From CAZSXS01 sp964611385 (lineage in GTDB: Bacteria; Bacillota; Clostridia; Lachnospirales; CAYPQA01), in NCBI GenBank assembly GCA_964611385.1, contig CAZSXS010000064.1, forward strand, positions 1 through 21,580: a stretch of DNA of 21,580 nucleotides, given 5' to 3'. Numbering within the stretch: the stretch's first letter is position 1; every line of letters begins with the position of its first letter. Of this stretch, positions 13,910-21,580 are shown piece after piece. The position numbers and the translations under genes are program-made. A model generated the notes under the pieces. The model worked only from the letters and a program-made list of their open reading frames with translations, had not been told where the DNA came from and searched no databases.

Positions 13910-14989
13910 TTGAAACAAAAGATTGCTTTATTTATGGTCACGATCCTTATGGGCATCACCATGCTGGGAGGCTGCACAAAGCCAGCCACCAAGGACCCTG
14001 CACCTAGTACAAGCCCAAGTGCTACACCCAGCGCTTCACCAAGTATTGCGCCAAGCGATACCCCAAGTGCTTCACCGTCTACAGCCGCTAGTCCGGCAGC
14101 CTCAGACAAGACCGAGGCTAATGACAAGCCTTACAAGATCGGTATCTTGGCACCAGCCGTTACCCATGGTTGGGTTGCCGCCGTTGCTTATAATGCTGAG
14201 CAACGTTGTAAAGAGCTGGGCACTTCCGTTGTGGACTACAAGCTCTATACCAGCAGTGATGCTTCGGAAATGACTGCCCAACTGGATGATTTAAAGACCT
14301 GGGGCGCTCAAGCAGTTGTTGCCTTCCCTCAATGGACTGGCATGGAAACACCCATTCAAGCTGCCATTGATGACGGCATCACCGTTGTCAATTTTGATAT
14401 CGCCATTGATGCAAAGGGCGTATATCGGGTATCGGGTGACAACGAGGACATGGGTATCCAAGGCGCCAACTATATCGTTGAGAAAATCGGCGATACAGGC
14501 AAGGTTGTTATGCTGAATGTACCAACAGCCGGTTCTGTTTCCGAATTGCGTGAAAAGGGCTTTGTAGAAACTATCAAGAAAATTGCCCCCAATATGGAGA
14601 TCGTAACCTACGCAACCAAATTCACCCGTGAAGACGGCATGAAGGACTTTGCAGACATTCTCACCGCTAACAAGCAAATTGATGCCGTTTACTCCATGGA
14701 TGATGAAACCTCCATCGGTGTCTTACAAGCCATCAAAGAATCCGGACGCACCGATATTCAAGTAGTCACCGGTGGCGGCGGCTGTCAAGAATATTTCAAT
14801 ATGATGCCTGAGTACACTGATCTCTGGGTTCAATCCGCCTTGTATAGCCCAGCCATGGTTCAAGATGCTGTTGATATGGCCATTTCTATTTTGAAGGGCG
14901 AAAAAGTCGATGAAGTAAAAATCATCCCTACTAAAATTGTTGACAGAGAAAACTATAAAGACTTTTTAGACGAAAATTCACCCTATTAA
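13910..14989 (+). CDS. Sugar ABC transporter substrate-binding lipoprotein (ribose/galactose type)
   Basis: This 359-residue periplasmic-binding-protein-like lipoprotein starts with a basic, hydrophobic signal peptide and lipobox LGGC, giving lipid-modified C22. A Ser/Pro/Thr-rich linker (about 25-65, repeating PSA and SPS units) links it to the membrane. The type I binding fold follows (YKIGILAPAVTHGWVAAVAY, then AVVAFPQWTGMETPIQAAID, VSGDNEDMGIQGANYIVEK). It should capture a sugar for the ATPase and permease downstream; galactose or ribose are likely, not proven. TTG at 13910 is chosen as start because AGGAGG lies exactly 7 nt before it and the signal peptide then begins MKQK; the upstream ATG would translate through that ribosome site. 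Confidence 0.88.
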   Translation: MKQKIALFMVTILMGITMLGGCTKPATKDPAPSTSPSATPSASPSIAPSDTPSASPSTAASPAASDKTEANDKPYKIGILAPAVTHGWVAAVAYNAEQRCKELGTSVVDYKLYTSSDASEMTAQLDDLKTWGAQAVVAFPQWTGMETPIQAAIDDGITVVNFDIAIDAKGVYRVSGDNEDMGIQGANYIVEKIGDTGKVVMLNVPTAGSVSELREKGFVETIKKIAPNMEIVTYATKFTREDGMKDFADILTANKQIDAVYSMDDETSIGVLQAIKESGRTDIQVVTGGGGCQEYFNMMPEYTDLWVQSALYSPAMVQDAVDMAISILKGEKVDEVKIIPTKIVDRENYKDFLDENSPY

Positions 14990-15020
14990 TGAGTTGCAAT
15001 CCTCACTGTATCTATCTCCT

Positions 15021-15125
15021 CCATTCCCGGCTTTTTGAAAAGGGATAGAGGGGGGAGTGTGGGGGAGGAAGGGAAAAGCTTTTTCGCCGTTTGAAAAAGT
15101 TTTTCCCTTCCTCCCCCCACGGTCT
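15021..15125 (-). repeat. 105-bp hairpin repeat, family 2, copy F (reversed)
   Basis: This is the reverse complement of the unit at 8155-8259. It fills most of the 160-nt gap between the binding-protein gene and the ATPase gene of one operon. On the plus strand a stem of about 27 bp runs from GTGGGGGAGGAAGGGAAAAG (15059) through CTTTTTC, with loop GCCGTTT and a matching second arm ending at 15120. Where copy E has GATGAAGG this copy has G-rich DNA in one arm and matching C-rich DNA in the other. One pair is a G-U wobble in the plus-strand RNA. No strong T run follows. Confidence 0.88.
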
Positions 15126-15149
15126 TATCTTTTTAAAGGTGGTGCGCTT

Positions 15150-16661
15150 ATGTTGCGTATGCAAAATATCCATAAAGCCTATGGCGCAAATGTCGTTCTT
15201 AAGGGCGTAAACTTTAAGCTCGGTCGGGGGGAAATCTGTGCCCTGCTGGGTGAAAATGGTGCCGGTAAATCTACACTGATGAATATACTTGGTGGCGTGA
15301 CACCCGCTGATAGCGGACAAATCTTGATAGATGATAAACCCCTGCGTATTCATAACCCTGCTGATGCCCAAAAGAACGGAATTGCCTTTATTCATCAGGA
15401 GTTGAACCTGGTGAATGACTTGTCTATCTATGAAAATTTGTTCTTGGGTCGTGAGCTCTTGAAAAATGGCTTTTTGGATACTGCTCGCATGTGTGACGAA
15501 ACGACCTCCGCCTTTCGGCGTATCGGCCTTAATCTGAATCCAAAAACGCTGGTCCGCTTCCTGGATGCCTCTTATAAGCAGATCGTTGAGATTGTAAAAG
15601 CCTTGATGCTGAATGCTTCCATTATCATTATGGACGAGCCGACTACTTCTCTGACCGATACCGAAATCGAACGGGTTTTTGATATGATGAAAACCTTGCG
15701 CCAGCAAAAGGTTGGCATTATTTTTATTTCTCATAAATTGAAAGAAGTTTTGAAAATCTGTGATACTTATTTTATTTTGAGAGACGGAGCGCCCGTGGCC
15801 TCTGGCGCAGTGTCTACGGTCACTGCCGAAGATCTAGCCAAGCATATGGTTGGGCGTGAAATCCAAGTTCAAGCCCGAACAAGCTTCAGTGTAAAAGAGC
15901 AATCCGTTTTGCGCTGTGAAAAGTTGAGTAAGGACGGAATGTTCAAGGACATCTCTTTTTCTGTAAACAAAGGGGAAATTTTAGGCTTTACGGGACTGCT
16001 TGGCGATGGCCGCAGCGAATTGTTTCAAACAATTTTCGGTTGCCAGCGAGAGGATTCTGGTGCCTTGTTCCTTGAAGACCGACCTTTGCAGATTAAAAAT
16101 ACTAAGGATGCCGTAGCCAAGGGTATAGGCTATGTTCCCAAAAATCGTAAGGAAAACGCCATTATAAAAGACATGAGTATATTGGAAAACGGTACGGTTG
16201 TTACCTGGTCAAGCATGACAAAGATGGGCTTGATTGACCGGCAGCTTCAAAAGAAATGTTTTAGTGAGCATGTTAAGAGTTTGAACATAAAAATGGAAAA
16301 AGACAGCAATAGGATCGGCAGCCTGTCGGGGGGCAATCAGCAAAAGGTGGTTCTGGCCAAATGGCTTGGCGCTCATCCCAAAGTTTTAATACTAGATAAC
16401 CCAACCCAAGGCGTGGATGTTGGGGCAAAAGAAGAAATCTATCAAATTATCACAGGCCTGGCCGAAAAAGGCATGGCGATTGTTATATTATCCAATGAAG
16501 CCCAGGAAATCATCCGGGTTTGTGATCGGGTGCTTGTGCTGTATCATGGTGTGATACAGGGAGAATTGGCCGGAGAAGCAATGACAGAGCAAAATATGAT
16601 GCATCTTGCCACGGGAGGGAGCCTGCATGAAAGATCAGTTGAAACCAGACGGGACAGATAA
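15150..16661 (+). CDS. Sugar ABC transporter ATP-binding protein with two ATPase domains (RbsA/MglA type)
   Basis: This 503-residue protein has two fused nucleotide-binding domains, as in RbsA and MglA. Domain 1 has Walker A GENGAGKST (34-42) and Walker B IIIMDEPT (158-165), but its signature reads LDASYKQIVEI (138-148) instead of LSxGQQQ. Domain 2 has the degenerate Walker A usual for the family (GLLGDGRSELF), a full signature LSGGNQQ (392-398) and LILDNPTQGVDVGAK (413-427), where N417 replaces the usual catalytic Glu. It powers the permease encoded by the next gene. The start has AAAGGTGG 7 nt upstream; the longer frame before it lies in the repeat. It overlaps the permease gene by 35 nt. 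Confidence 0.92.
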   Translation: MLRMQNIHKAYGANVVLKGVNFKLGRGEICALLGENGAGKSTLMNILGGVTPADSGQILIDDKPLRIHNPADAQKNGIAFIHQELNLVNDLSIYENLFLGRELLKNGFLDTARMCDETTSAFRRIGLNLNPKTLVRFLDASYKQIVEIVKALMLNASIIIMDEPTTSLTDTEIERVFDMMKTLRQQKVGIIFISHKLKEVLKICDTYFILRDGAPVASGAVSTVTAEDLAKHMVGREIQVQARTSFSVKEQSVLRCEKLSKDGMFKDISFSVNKGEILGFTGLLGDGRSELFQTIFGCQREDSGALFLEDRPLQIKNTKDAVAKGIGYVPKNRKENAIIKDMSILENGTVVTWSSMTKMGLIDRQLQKKCFSEHVKSLNIKMEKDSNRIGSLSGGNQQKVVLAKWLGAHPKVLILDNPTQGVDVGAKEEIYQIITGLAEKGMAIVILSNEAQEIIRVCDRVLVLYHGVIQGELAGEAMTEQNMMHLATGGSLHERSVETRRDR

Positions 16662-17742
16662 GGCAGAGATAAATAAGGGAATGACAGATGTCGCAAAGAC
16701 AGATCTGCAAAAAAATAGTGTATTCGCAAAGTCTGTCCGTTCATTGAAAACCAGCTGGTCGATGAACCCTCTTTTCAGTACGGGCATGGCCTTGCTGCTT
16801 ATGATTATTCTTCAAACCTTTGCCTTGGGCTTTGATTATCCAAGCCTAGGCGCATGGTTTAACGCCTGGCTGAACAATTGGCTGAATATACTTCGCAACA
16901 ATGCCAGCGTGGGTATTATTGCCCTGGGCATGACCTTTGTGATTATTTCTGGCGGGATTGATCTGGCTGTAGGTTCCACCTTGGTGGGCATTGGTGCCCT
17001 TGTTATGGTTCTCATTGACACAGGTAAAAAAGGCCTTCTGTTAGGTCTGGGTATCACGGGAGTTCCGGCTTATCTGATTGCGATCGTTGCCGGGCTCGCT
17101 TTTGGTCTATTGTTGGGGGAGTTGTCGGGGCTTTTGATCACCAAGGGCAAGATACCGCCCTTTATTGCTACCCTAGGCACCATGAAAATTATTCGTAGTG
17201 TCACCCAGCATTTTATGCAAGGTTACACGCCGGTCGTGCCAAAAGCCTTCGGTCAGATCGCCAATTTTAAAATCGGCAACTATATGCTTATGCCCATACT
17301 TTACTGGCTTGTGATTACGCTGGTGCTTTACCTAGTATCCAATCGCACCGTGTTCGGCAGGCATGTTTTTGCTGTAGGCTCCAATGAACGCACATCCCGG
17401 CTTTCTGGCATCAATGTTGGGGCGGTCAAGCGAAAGATTTATGCCCTGATGGGCTTGCTGGTGGGCTTTTCTGCTATTATTCAGGTGTCACGTATCGGTT
17501 CTATGGACTATGCCAATGCAGGCAGCGGCTATGAACTGGATGCCATAGCAGCCGTTATTGTAGGCGGTACCAATATGTCCGGCGGTAGAGGTTCTATCAT
17601 CGGCACAGTGTTGGGTATGCTGATCATCGCCGTTATGAATAATTTCCTCAACCTTATGGGCGTACCTCCGTTTTTAAGAGAAGCTTTCAAAGGCGCTATT
17701 GTCGTAGCAGCGGTGCTTTTGCAGAGAAAACAAGATGAATAG
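16627..17742 (+). CDS. Sugar ABC transporter permease (RbsC/MglC type)
   Basis: This 371-residue membrane protein has about eight to ten hydrophobic helices and family blocks VGIIALGMTFVIISGGIDLA (96-115) then VGS, GKIPPFIATLGTM, FAVGSNERTSRLSGINV, and AAVIVGGTNMSGGRGSIIGT near the end. It forms the transport channel with the RbsA-type ATPase. An unusually long hydrophilic N-terminus (about 45 residues, Lys- and Asp-rich) precedes the first helix. GGGAGG lies about 8 nt before the chosen ATG; an ATG 21 nt upstream has no ribosome site. The 35-nt overlap with the ATPase gene implies coupled translation. A terminator follows. Confidence 0.92.
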   Translation: MKDQLKPDGTDKAEINKGMTDVAKTDLQKNSVFAKSVRSLKTSWSMNPLFSTGMALLLMIILQTFALGFDYPSLGAWFNAWLNNWLNILRNNASVGIIALGMTFVIISGGIDLAVGSTLVGIGALVMVLIDTGKKGLLLGLGITGVPAYLIAIVAGLAFGLLLGELSGLLITKGKIPPFIATLGTMKIIRSVTQHFMQGYTPVVPKAFGQIANFKIGNYMLMPILYWLVITLVLYLVSNRTVFGRHVFAVGSNERTSRLSGINVGAVKRKIYALMGLLVGFSAIIQVSRIGSMDYANAGSGYELDAIAAVIVGGTNMSGGRGSIIGTVLGMLIIAVMNNFLNLMGVPPFLREAFKGAIVVAAVLLQRKQDE

Positions 17743-17776
17743 ATCAATGAAATTATTTGAATTGGCTGAATTAAAT

Positions 17777-17828
17777 AAAAAGGCACAACTTGAGGTTAGA
17801 CAAGCGCTAACACCAGGTTGTGCCTTTT
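17777..17828. terminator. Bidirectional terminator between permease and chemoreceptor genes
   Basis: AAAAAGGCACAAC (17777-17789) pairs with GTTGTGCCTTTT (17817-17828), and an inner GTTAG/CTAAC pairing sits around 17794 and 17807. T runs are present on both strands, fitting the convergent genes on each side. Confidence 0.88.
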
Positions 17829-17849
17829 AACTATAAGTTGTTTCTAAGC

Positions 17850-20549
17850 TCAAAAATCCGTACGTTGCTTTAAGTTGAATTCCTTGACTAATGAATCCAG
17901 CATACTTGTTTGAGCATACAATTCCTCGCTGACCGTTGCAGCATTTTCGGCTGTGGCTGAATTGGATTGCCCAATTTTAGAAATCTGAACAATTTCGTCG
18001 TTAATCCTGTTTGTTTGAGACAGTTGCTTTTCGGTAGCCGTAACAATTTCATTTACAAGATCGTTCGTATTATTTGTTCCAAGAATAATCTGATGAAGTG
18101 AATCGGCAGTGTCCTTGGCAATTTCATTTCCGTTGTGTACAGAAGTAATGGCCCGTTCTATGAGCTCAGTTATATTTTTGGAGGCTTCGCTTGATTTGAT
18201 TGCAAGAGTGCGAACTTCCTGAGCAACAACGGAGAAACCTTTGCCTACAGTACCAGCCCGTGCAGCTTCAACTGCTGCGTTAAGAGCAAGGAGGTCTGTT
18301 TGGAAGGCAATATCTTCGATTGTTTTAATGATTTTAGCAATTTCGTTTGAGTTCAGAATGATTTCTTGCATGGCCTTAAGCATACGTTTCATCTTTTCAT
18401 TGCCTTTTTCTGCTTCTGAGATTGCTTCCTTGCTTCTGTGTATTGCGCTTTTCGCGTTTTCGGCACTTTCCTTGGCACTTACGGCAATTTTCTTTGTGAT
18501 GTCAAGCAAACTCTCCGTAGATTTCGATTGCTCGCTAGAGCCGGAGGCAAGCTTCTGAGAACCTTCGGCAATGCTGTTTGTTCCTTCTACGACTTGACTT
18601 GTTACATCATTAATTTCATGTATGGTCTTATTAAATATTTTAATAATTTCAGTCAGAGAATCTTTAATACGACTAAAATCGCCCTTGAAGTCCGCGTTAA
18701 CTTTGCAACTGAAATCTTTTTCTGCCAATCTGCCTAGCACACGGATAATCTCACCAATATAAAGCTTCAGGAATTTAACGGTCTCGTTTATCGCGATTTT
18801 AATTGGTGCAAAATCACCTTTATAGTTTTCCTCAATGATGATATCAAGATTGCCTTTTTGCATCTCAGACATAACCGCTGAAATATTTGTTATATATCCC
18901 TTTTGAATATCAATCATCTGATTAACAGAGGCTTTTAAGTCATTAAAGTCCCCAACAAATTCACTTTCAATTTTTTGAGAAAGAACACCGTCTTTAAGTA
19001 AGCTAAGCACATCCGAAGTTTCTTTTATGTATTGCGTAACACGGATAAGCGTTTTGTTAACGGAGCTTTTTATGGGAGCAAAGTCGCCATTGTATTCCAT
19101 ATCGATTTTGGCAGACAAGTCTCCATTTGAAAAGCTTTCCATAACAGAGCTTATACTTTGTACATATTTTTGATTTGTAGAAATCATTTCATTCATTGAT
19201 TTTGAAAAATAGTCTTTTTCAGAGCGTTCCTGTAAGTTAACTGAAAAGTCACCCTTTGAAACTTTTTTCATGACTTCAATCCAGTGATTCATCATGTCGG
19301 ATAAATAAACGAATGAAGTGAAAACTCTGCCAATCTGGTCGTTCGAAACCGTATTTGTGTTGATCGCTAAAGTAACGTCTCCTGTTTCTACGATAGTGCT
19401 TGCAATATTGGCAATTTCATCTAAGGGCTTCATGCTTTTGTCTACAAAAAACAGTATGAAAAACAATGCGATTACAGAAGTAGCAACTGCGGACCCAATG
19501 CCAATAAACAGCCCTAAATTAAGAGATTGATTTACATCGTCTGGATTGTATGCAACGGTCATAACCCAAGGCTTATCAATACCAGAGAATTTAACAGGCA
19601 AATAGGCAAAATTCATCTTATGATTCAAAGCAGGCGAAAATGAATGAACGGTCTGAATCGGCCCATTGTTTATGATTGAAAATGTAGCATCTAAATCTTC
19701 TTTGTAATCTGCCCAGATTACGTCAATTCTTTTACCTATATTTTGTTTTGCTATAGGATGGTAAACAAGCTTTGTATCTGAAGAAACAAGATACATAAAC
19801 CCATCCTTAAAAACCTTTACGTCCTTAAGGATAGAGTCGAAAAAAGTACACATAACATCGAAACAAACATAACCTACTGTAGAACCTTTATAATTTATAG
19901 GAACGCTTATCGTTATAGCTGTAAAAATTTCGTTACCTTCCTTATTGTCCGTATCATCATTCATTACAATTTGATTTCCATTTTTATCAATGATGAAATT
20001 ATACGGATTCGTAACTGCTGTCTGACCTGTCCTTTTTGGAACGGTGTAATAATCTTGGGCCTTTATTTGATTAAAATCTGATAATGAATAATCAAAGTGA
20101 TTCTCTTCTTTTGATATGTAAGCATAAAACCCTCCGTTTTGATTTTCAAAACTGAGCGATTCCGGAAGTAAATCTTTTTCTAAAATAATATGAGTGGACA
20201 TAATGTTCTTGTCTTTAAGCAAGTCGTTGCCCAATAAAGTTATGAGAGACTCCTTTGTTAAAGCTTCATTTTCCAAGCCTATTTCAATGACTCTGCCCAT
20301 TGTTTTGGAGGCAGCGATAAATGTCTCAAATTCAGTTTTAACGATTCCTATGTAGCTGTTACCTTCTCCAACGACATAATCGTTTGCGAGTTTTAATCCT
20401 GTCCTGTAAAATAAACTAATTACAATGCTTAACATGATTGCAATGGATATTAAGAAGATAGTAATCGATATAATAGAAATTTTCCATTTGAATCCGAGTT
20501 TTCTAAAGCCAAGCTTAACATTTGAAAGCTGTATTTCACTATTGTTCAT
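17850..20549 (-). CDS. Methyl-accepting chemotaxis protein with dCache sensor and repeated HAMP-like units
   Basis: This 899-residue receptor has a first transmembrane helix (about 24-48), an extracellular double-Cache sensor (about 55-340, including YYTVPKRTGQTAVTNPYNF), a second helix (about 345-369), a HAMP domain, and then a run of HAMP-like repeats. Motif GDF recurs at 488, 533, 578 and 623, exactly 45 residues apart, with a related 43-residue unit before them. The signalling domain covers about 650-890, with the hairpin tip FQTDLLALNAAVEAARAG (749-766); T767 replaces the usual Glu. It would relay an unknown ligand signal to CheA/CheW, which are not in the window. The ATG follows AAGGGGGT. 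Its base composition is more AT-rich than that of the upstream genes. Confidence 0.94.
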   Translation of the reverse strand: MNNSEIQLSNVKLGFRKLGFKWKISIISITIFLISIAIMLSIVISLFYRTGLKLANDYVVGEGNSYIGIVKTEFETFIAASKTMGRVIEIGLENEALTKESLITLLGNDLLKDKNIMSTHIILEKDLLPESLSFENQNGGFYAYISKEENHFDYSLSDFNQIKAQDYYTVPKRTGQTAVTNPYNFIIDKNGNQIVMNDDTDNKEGNEIFTAITISVPINYKGSTVGYVCFDVMCTFFDSILKDVKVFKDGFMYLVSSDTKLVYHPIAKQNIGKRIDVIWADYKEDLDATFSIINNGPIQTVHSFSPALNHKMNFAYLPVKFSGIDKPWVMTVAYNPDDVNQSLNLGLFIGIGSAVATSVIALFFILFFVDKSMKPLDEIANIASTIVETGDVTLAINTNTVSNDQIGRVFTSFVYLSDMMNHWIEVMKKVSKGDFSVNLQERSEKDYFSKSMNEMISTNQKYVQSISSVMESFSNGDLSAKIDMEYNGDFAPIKSSVNKTLIRVTQYIKETSDVLSLLKDGVLSQKIESEFVGDFNDLKASVNQMIDIQKGYITNISAVMSEMQKGNLDIIIEENYKGDFAPIKIAINETVKFLKLYIGEIIRVLGRLAEKDFSCKVNADFKGDFSRIKDSLTEIIKIFNKTIHEINDVTSQVVEGTNSIAEGSQKLASGSSEQSKSTESLLDITKKIAVSAKESAENAKSAIHRSKEAISEAEKGNEKMKRMLKAMQEIILNSNEIAKIIKTIEDIAFQTDLLALNAAVEAARAGTVGKGFSVVAQEVRTLAIKSSEASKNITELIERAITSVHNGNEIAKDTADSLHQIILGTNNTNDLVNEIVTATEKQLSQTNRINDEIVQISKIGQSNSATAENAATVSEELYAQTSMLDSLVKEFNLKQRTDF

Positions 20550-20841
20550 AAAAAAACCCCCTTAAACATAAATAATAAGCAGCTTAATACCTATAAGCCT
20601 ACAGCTGCTTTGTGTTTGTTACAATGCTTTACCTTTTTAATTCCATAAACCAGCCTCTTTTCTTTTGCCAGGGCATGAATACTTGCATACCAGGCCGAAG
20701 CGTTTGACAAATTTTTTCGCTGAACATATACCAATACAGATTTGAAACCGGACTTTATAAGTAGCTTGATTTCACATATACTTTACGGTTAAACGAGCAC
20801 GCTTTCTATTTTTTTTGAATAAAACATTGGGTCACTGTATT

Positions 20842-20870
20842 ATTATACAATGTTAGTATCAGAAAATCAA
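20842..20870 (-). promoter_or_regulatory. Sigma-A-type promoter, probably of the chemoreceptor gene
   Basis: On the minus strand TTGATT (20870-20865), a 17-nt spacer and a perfect TATAAT (20847-20842) are present. A start near 20835 leaves a leader of about 285 nt. No SigD-type (TAAA / GCCGATAA) motility promoter was found in the gap. Confidence 0.6.
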
Positions 20871-21058
20871 TTCGTGCAAGCAATAAACCACAAGAATAAA
20901 ACAATAAATTTAGATACTTGTATAAACTGCAAAGAATTTAGGATAAGTAAGTTGGCAGTACATACGGTTGTAATTTAAATGAACGGTTTTTGGCGAAAAC
21001 AAGATAACGAGAAGTCCTAGTGTTACTTGTTACCTTATTTAATATTTTTTAGTATGTG

Positions 21059-21087
21059 TTGGATTTATGGTAAAAATATGATATGCT
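21059..21087 (+). promoter_or_regulatory. Candidate promoter of the AAA-like ATPase gene
   Basis: TTGGAT (21059-21064), a 17-nt spacer and TATGCT (21082-21087) lie 32 nt before the ATG, placing the transcript start near 21094, just ahead of the AAGGGG ribosome site at 21107. Confidence 0.45.
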
Positions 21088-21118
21088 TACAATAAGACTT
21101 CTACAAAAGGGGCATTGA

Positions 21119-21580
21119 ATGATGGGAAAAATTTTTAATATAACAGGCTTATGCGTTAAAGAAAAGCATTACATGGCAGACACATCGGAAAAGATAAAGA
21201 AAATAGTGGCTATGGTGGAACGGGGGGATTACTTTACAATCAATCGCCCAAGGCAATTCGGCAAGACTACAACATTGAACATGCTTAGAGATCCTCTTTC
21301 TGCAAAAGGATATTTAGTTATTAAAAGCAGTTTTGAGGGTGTTGGAGACAATCTCTTTAGCTCAGAAAGCTTCTTTTGTAATAACATTTTGAGTATATTT
21401 GCAAAATCAATTAGATATTATGACAACGATATTTCACAGCTTATATTAAAGCACAATATAAACTTGTCATCGTTTTTTGAACTATCTGATGCTATCTCTG
21501 CTATTATCGAAGAAAGTGAAAAGAAAATAGTTCTATTAATTGATGAGGTTGATAAAAGCAGTAACAGCAAAATCTTTTTG
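21119..21580 (+). CDS. AAA-like ATPase (AAA_35-type), 5' part only
   Basis: The first 154 residues are present and the frame stays open to the window edge. The N-terminus reads FNITGLCVKEKHYMADTSEK, followed by the P-loop region NRPRQFGKTTTL (42-53, K49 and T50) and Walker B VLLIDEVDK (138-146). The P-loop lacks the first Gly of the classic pattern, which is usual for this family of stand-alone ATPases common in Clostridia and other anaerobes. The role of such proteins is not settled; many carry a C-terminal nuclease-like domain, which cannot be judged here. AAGGGG lies 6 nt before the first of two adjacent ATGs. The AT-rich composition and isolated setting suggest an accessory gene. Confidence 0.8.
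   Translation, partial: MMGKIFNITGLCVKEKHYMADTSEKIKKIVAMVERGDYFTINRPRQFGKTTTLNMLRDPLSAKGYLVIKSSFEGVGDNLFSSESFFCNNILSIFAKSIRYYDNDISQLILKHNINLSSFFELSDAISAIIEESEKKIVLLIDEVDKSSNSKIFL

Larger units (their letters stand above)
20550..21118. other. AT-rich 569-nt intergenic region with divergent promoters and a long chemoreceptor leader
   Basis: I see no gene here. On the minus strand a leader of about 285 nt would precede the chemoreceptor. It contains a hairpin (AAGCAGCT 20577-20584 with AGCTGCTT 20603-20610) and a second stem around 20665-20695 (GGTATG with CATGCC through a G-U pair). A plus-strand promoter-like TTGACA, 17 nt, TATACC at 20704-20732 has no obvious product. Confidence 0.55.

Noticed and set aside
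13864..14127. 87-residue minus-strand open frame rich in Ala, Leu and Gly
   Set aside because: It is the antisense reading of the repetitive Ser/Pro linker of the binding protein.
15012..15734. 240-residue minus-strand open frame
   Set aside because: It runs antisense through the ATPase gene and repeat F; its end is a translation of the hairpin repeat and it has no ribosome site.
20640..20780. c-di-GMP (GEMM) riboswitch before the chemoreceptor
   Set aside because: Such switches are frequent before these genes, but the conserved GCAAACC-type core and the receptor stem are not found; only generic hairpins are seen.
1..21580. CRISPR array, tRNA, rRNA or insertion sequence
   Set aside because: No evenly spaced short repeats, cloverleaf-like sequences or transposase frames were seen; the repeats found are dispersed, not tandem.

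Overview
The window looks like a chromosomal segment of an anaerobic, endospore-forming Firmicute of the Clostridia type. This rests on three sporulation genes (yabP, yabQ, yunB), a divIC next to yabPQ, the yqhY-nusB-xseA-xseB block, strong AGGAGG-type ribosome sites, and a DUF3791-type small protein and an AAA-like ATPase of kinds common in Clostridia. The genus cannot be named from the sequence. The last ~3.7 kb (chemoreceptor and right-edge ATPase) is visibly more AT-rich than the rest and looks accessory.

Layout. (1) 1-6400 is a cell-wall (muropeptide) recycling locus. An RpiR-family regulator and a MurNAc/GlcNAc kinase (MurK type) lie on the minus strand. They diverge from a plus-strand operon amiE-like serine hydrolase - nagZ - anmK that ends in a clear terminator. 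NagZ would cut GlcNAc from MurNAc, the AmiE-like enzyme would strip the stem peptide, and MurK and AnmK would phosphorylate the sugars. The etherase MurQ, needed next, is not in the window. (2) 6447-8029 (minus) is a tight yabP-yabQ-divIC-yhcH run: spore cortex proteins, a septum protein and a YhcH/NanQ-like sugar protein. (3) yunB stands alone, surrounded by repeats. (4) 9314-11962 (minus) holds two small DUF3791-like genes, then xseB, xseA, nusB and yqhY with overlapping starts and stops and their own sigma-A-type promoter. (5) A class II galT (minus) diverges from a three-gene sugar ABC importer (lipoprotein, double ATPase, permease). (6) A large chemoreceptor (minus) has a long leader. (7) An AAA-like ATPase gene is cut by the right edge.

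The most unusual content lies between the genes. A 103-bp repeat occurs four times (2115, 8314, 9117, 13652). It has inverted ends and an inner GC-rich stem. Three copies lie in divergent intergenic gaps, and their ends read as outward-facing sigma-A promoters aimed at murK, yunB, galT and others. The fourth, diverged copy has paired changes that keep the stems. A second 105-bp repeat with a very long hairpin occurs twice (8155, 15021), also with compensated arms; one copy separates the sugar-binding protein gene from its ATPase gene. These two families could be mobile or structural regulatory elements and are the best candidates here for something undescribed.
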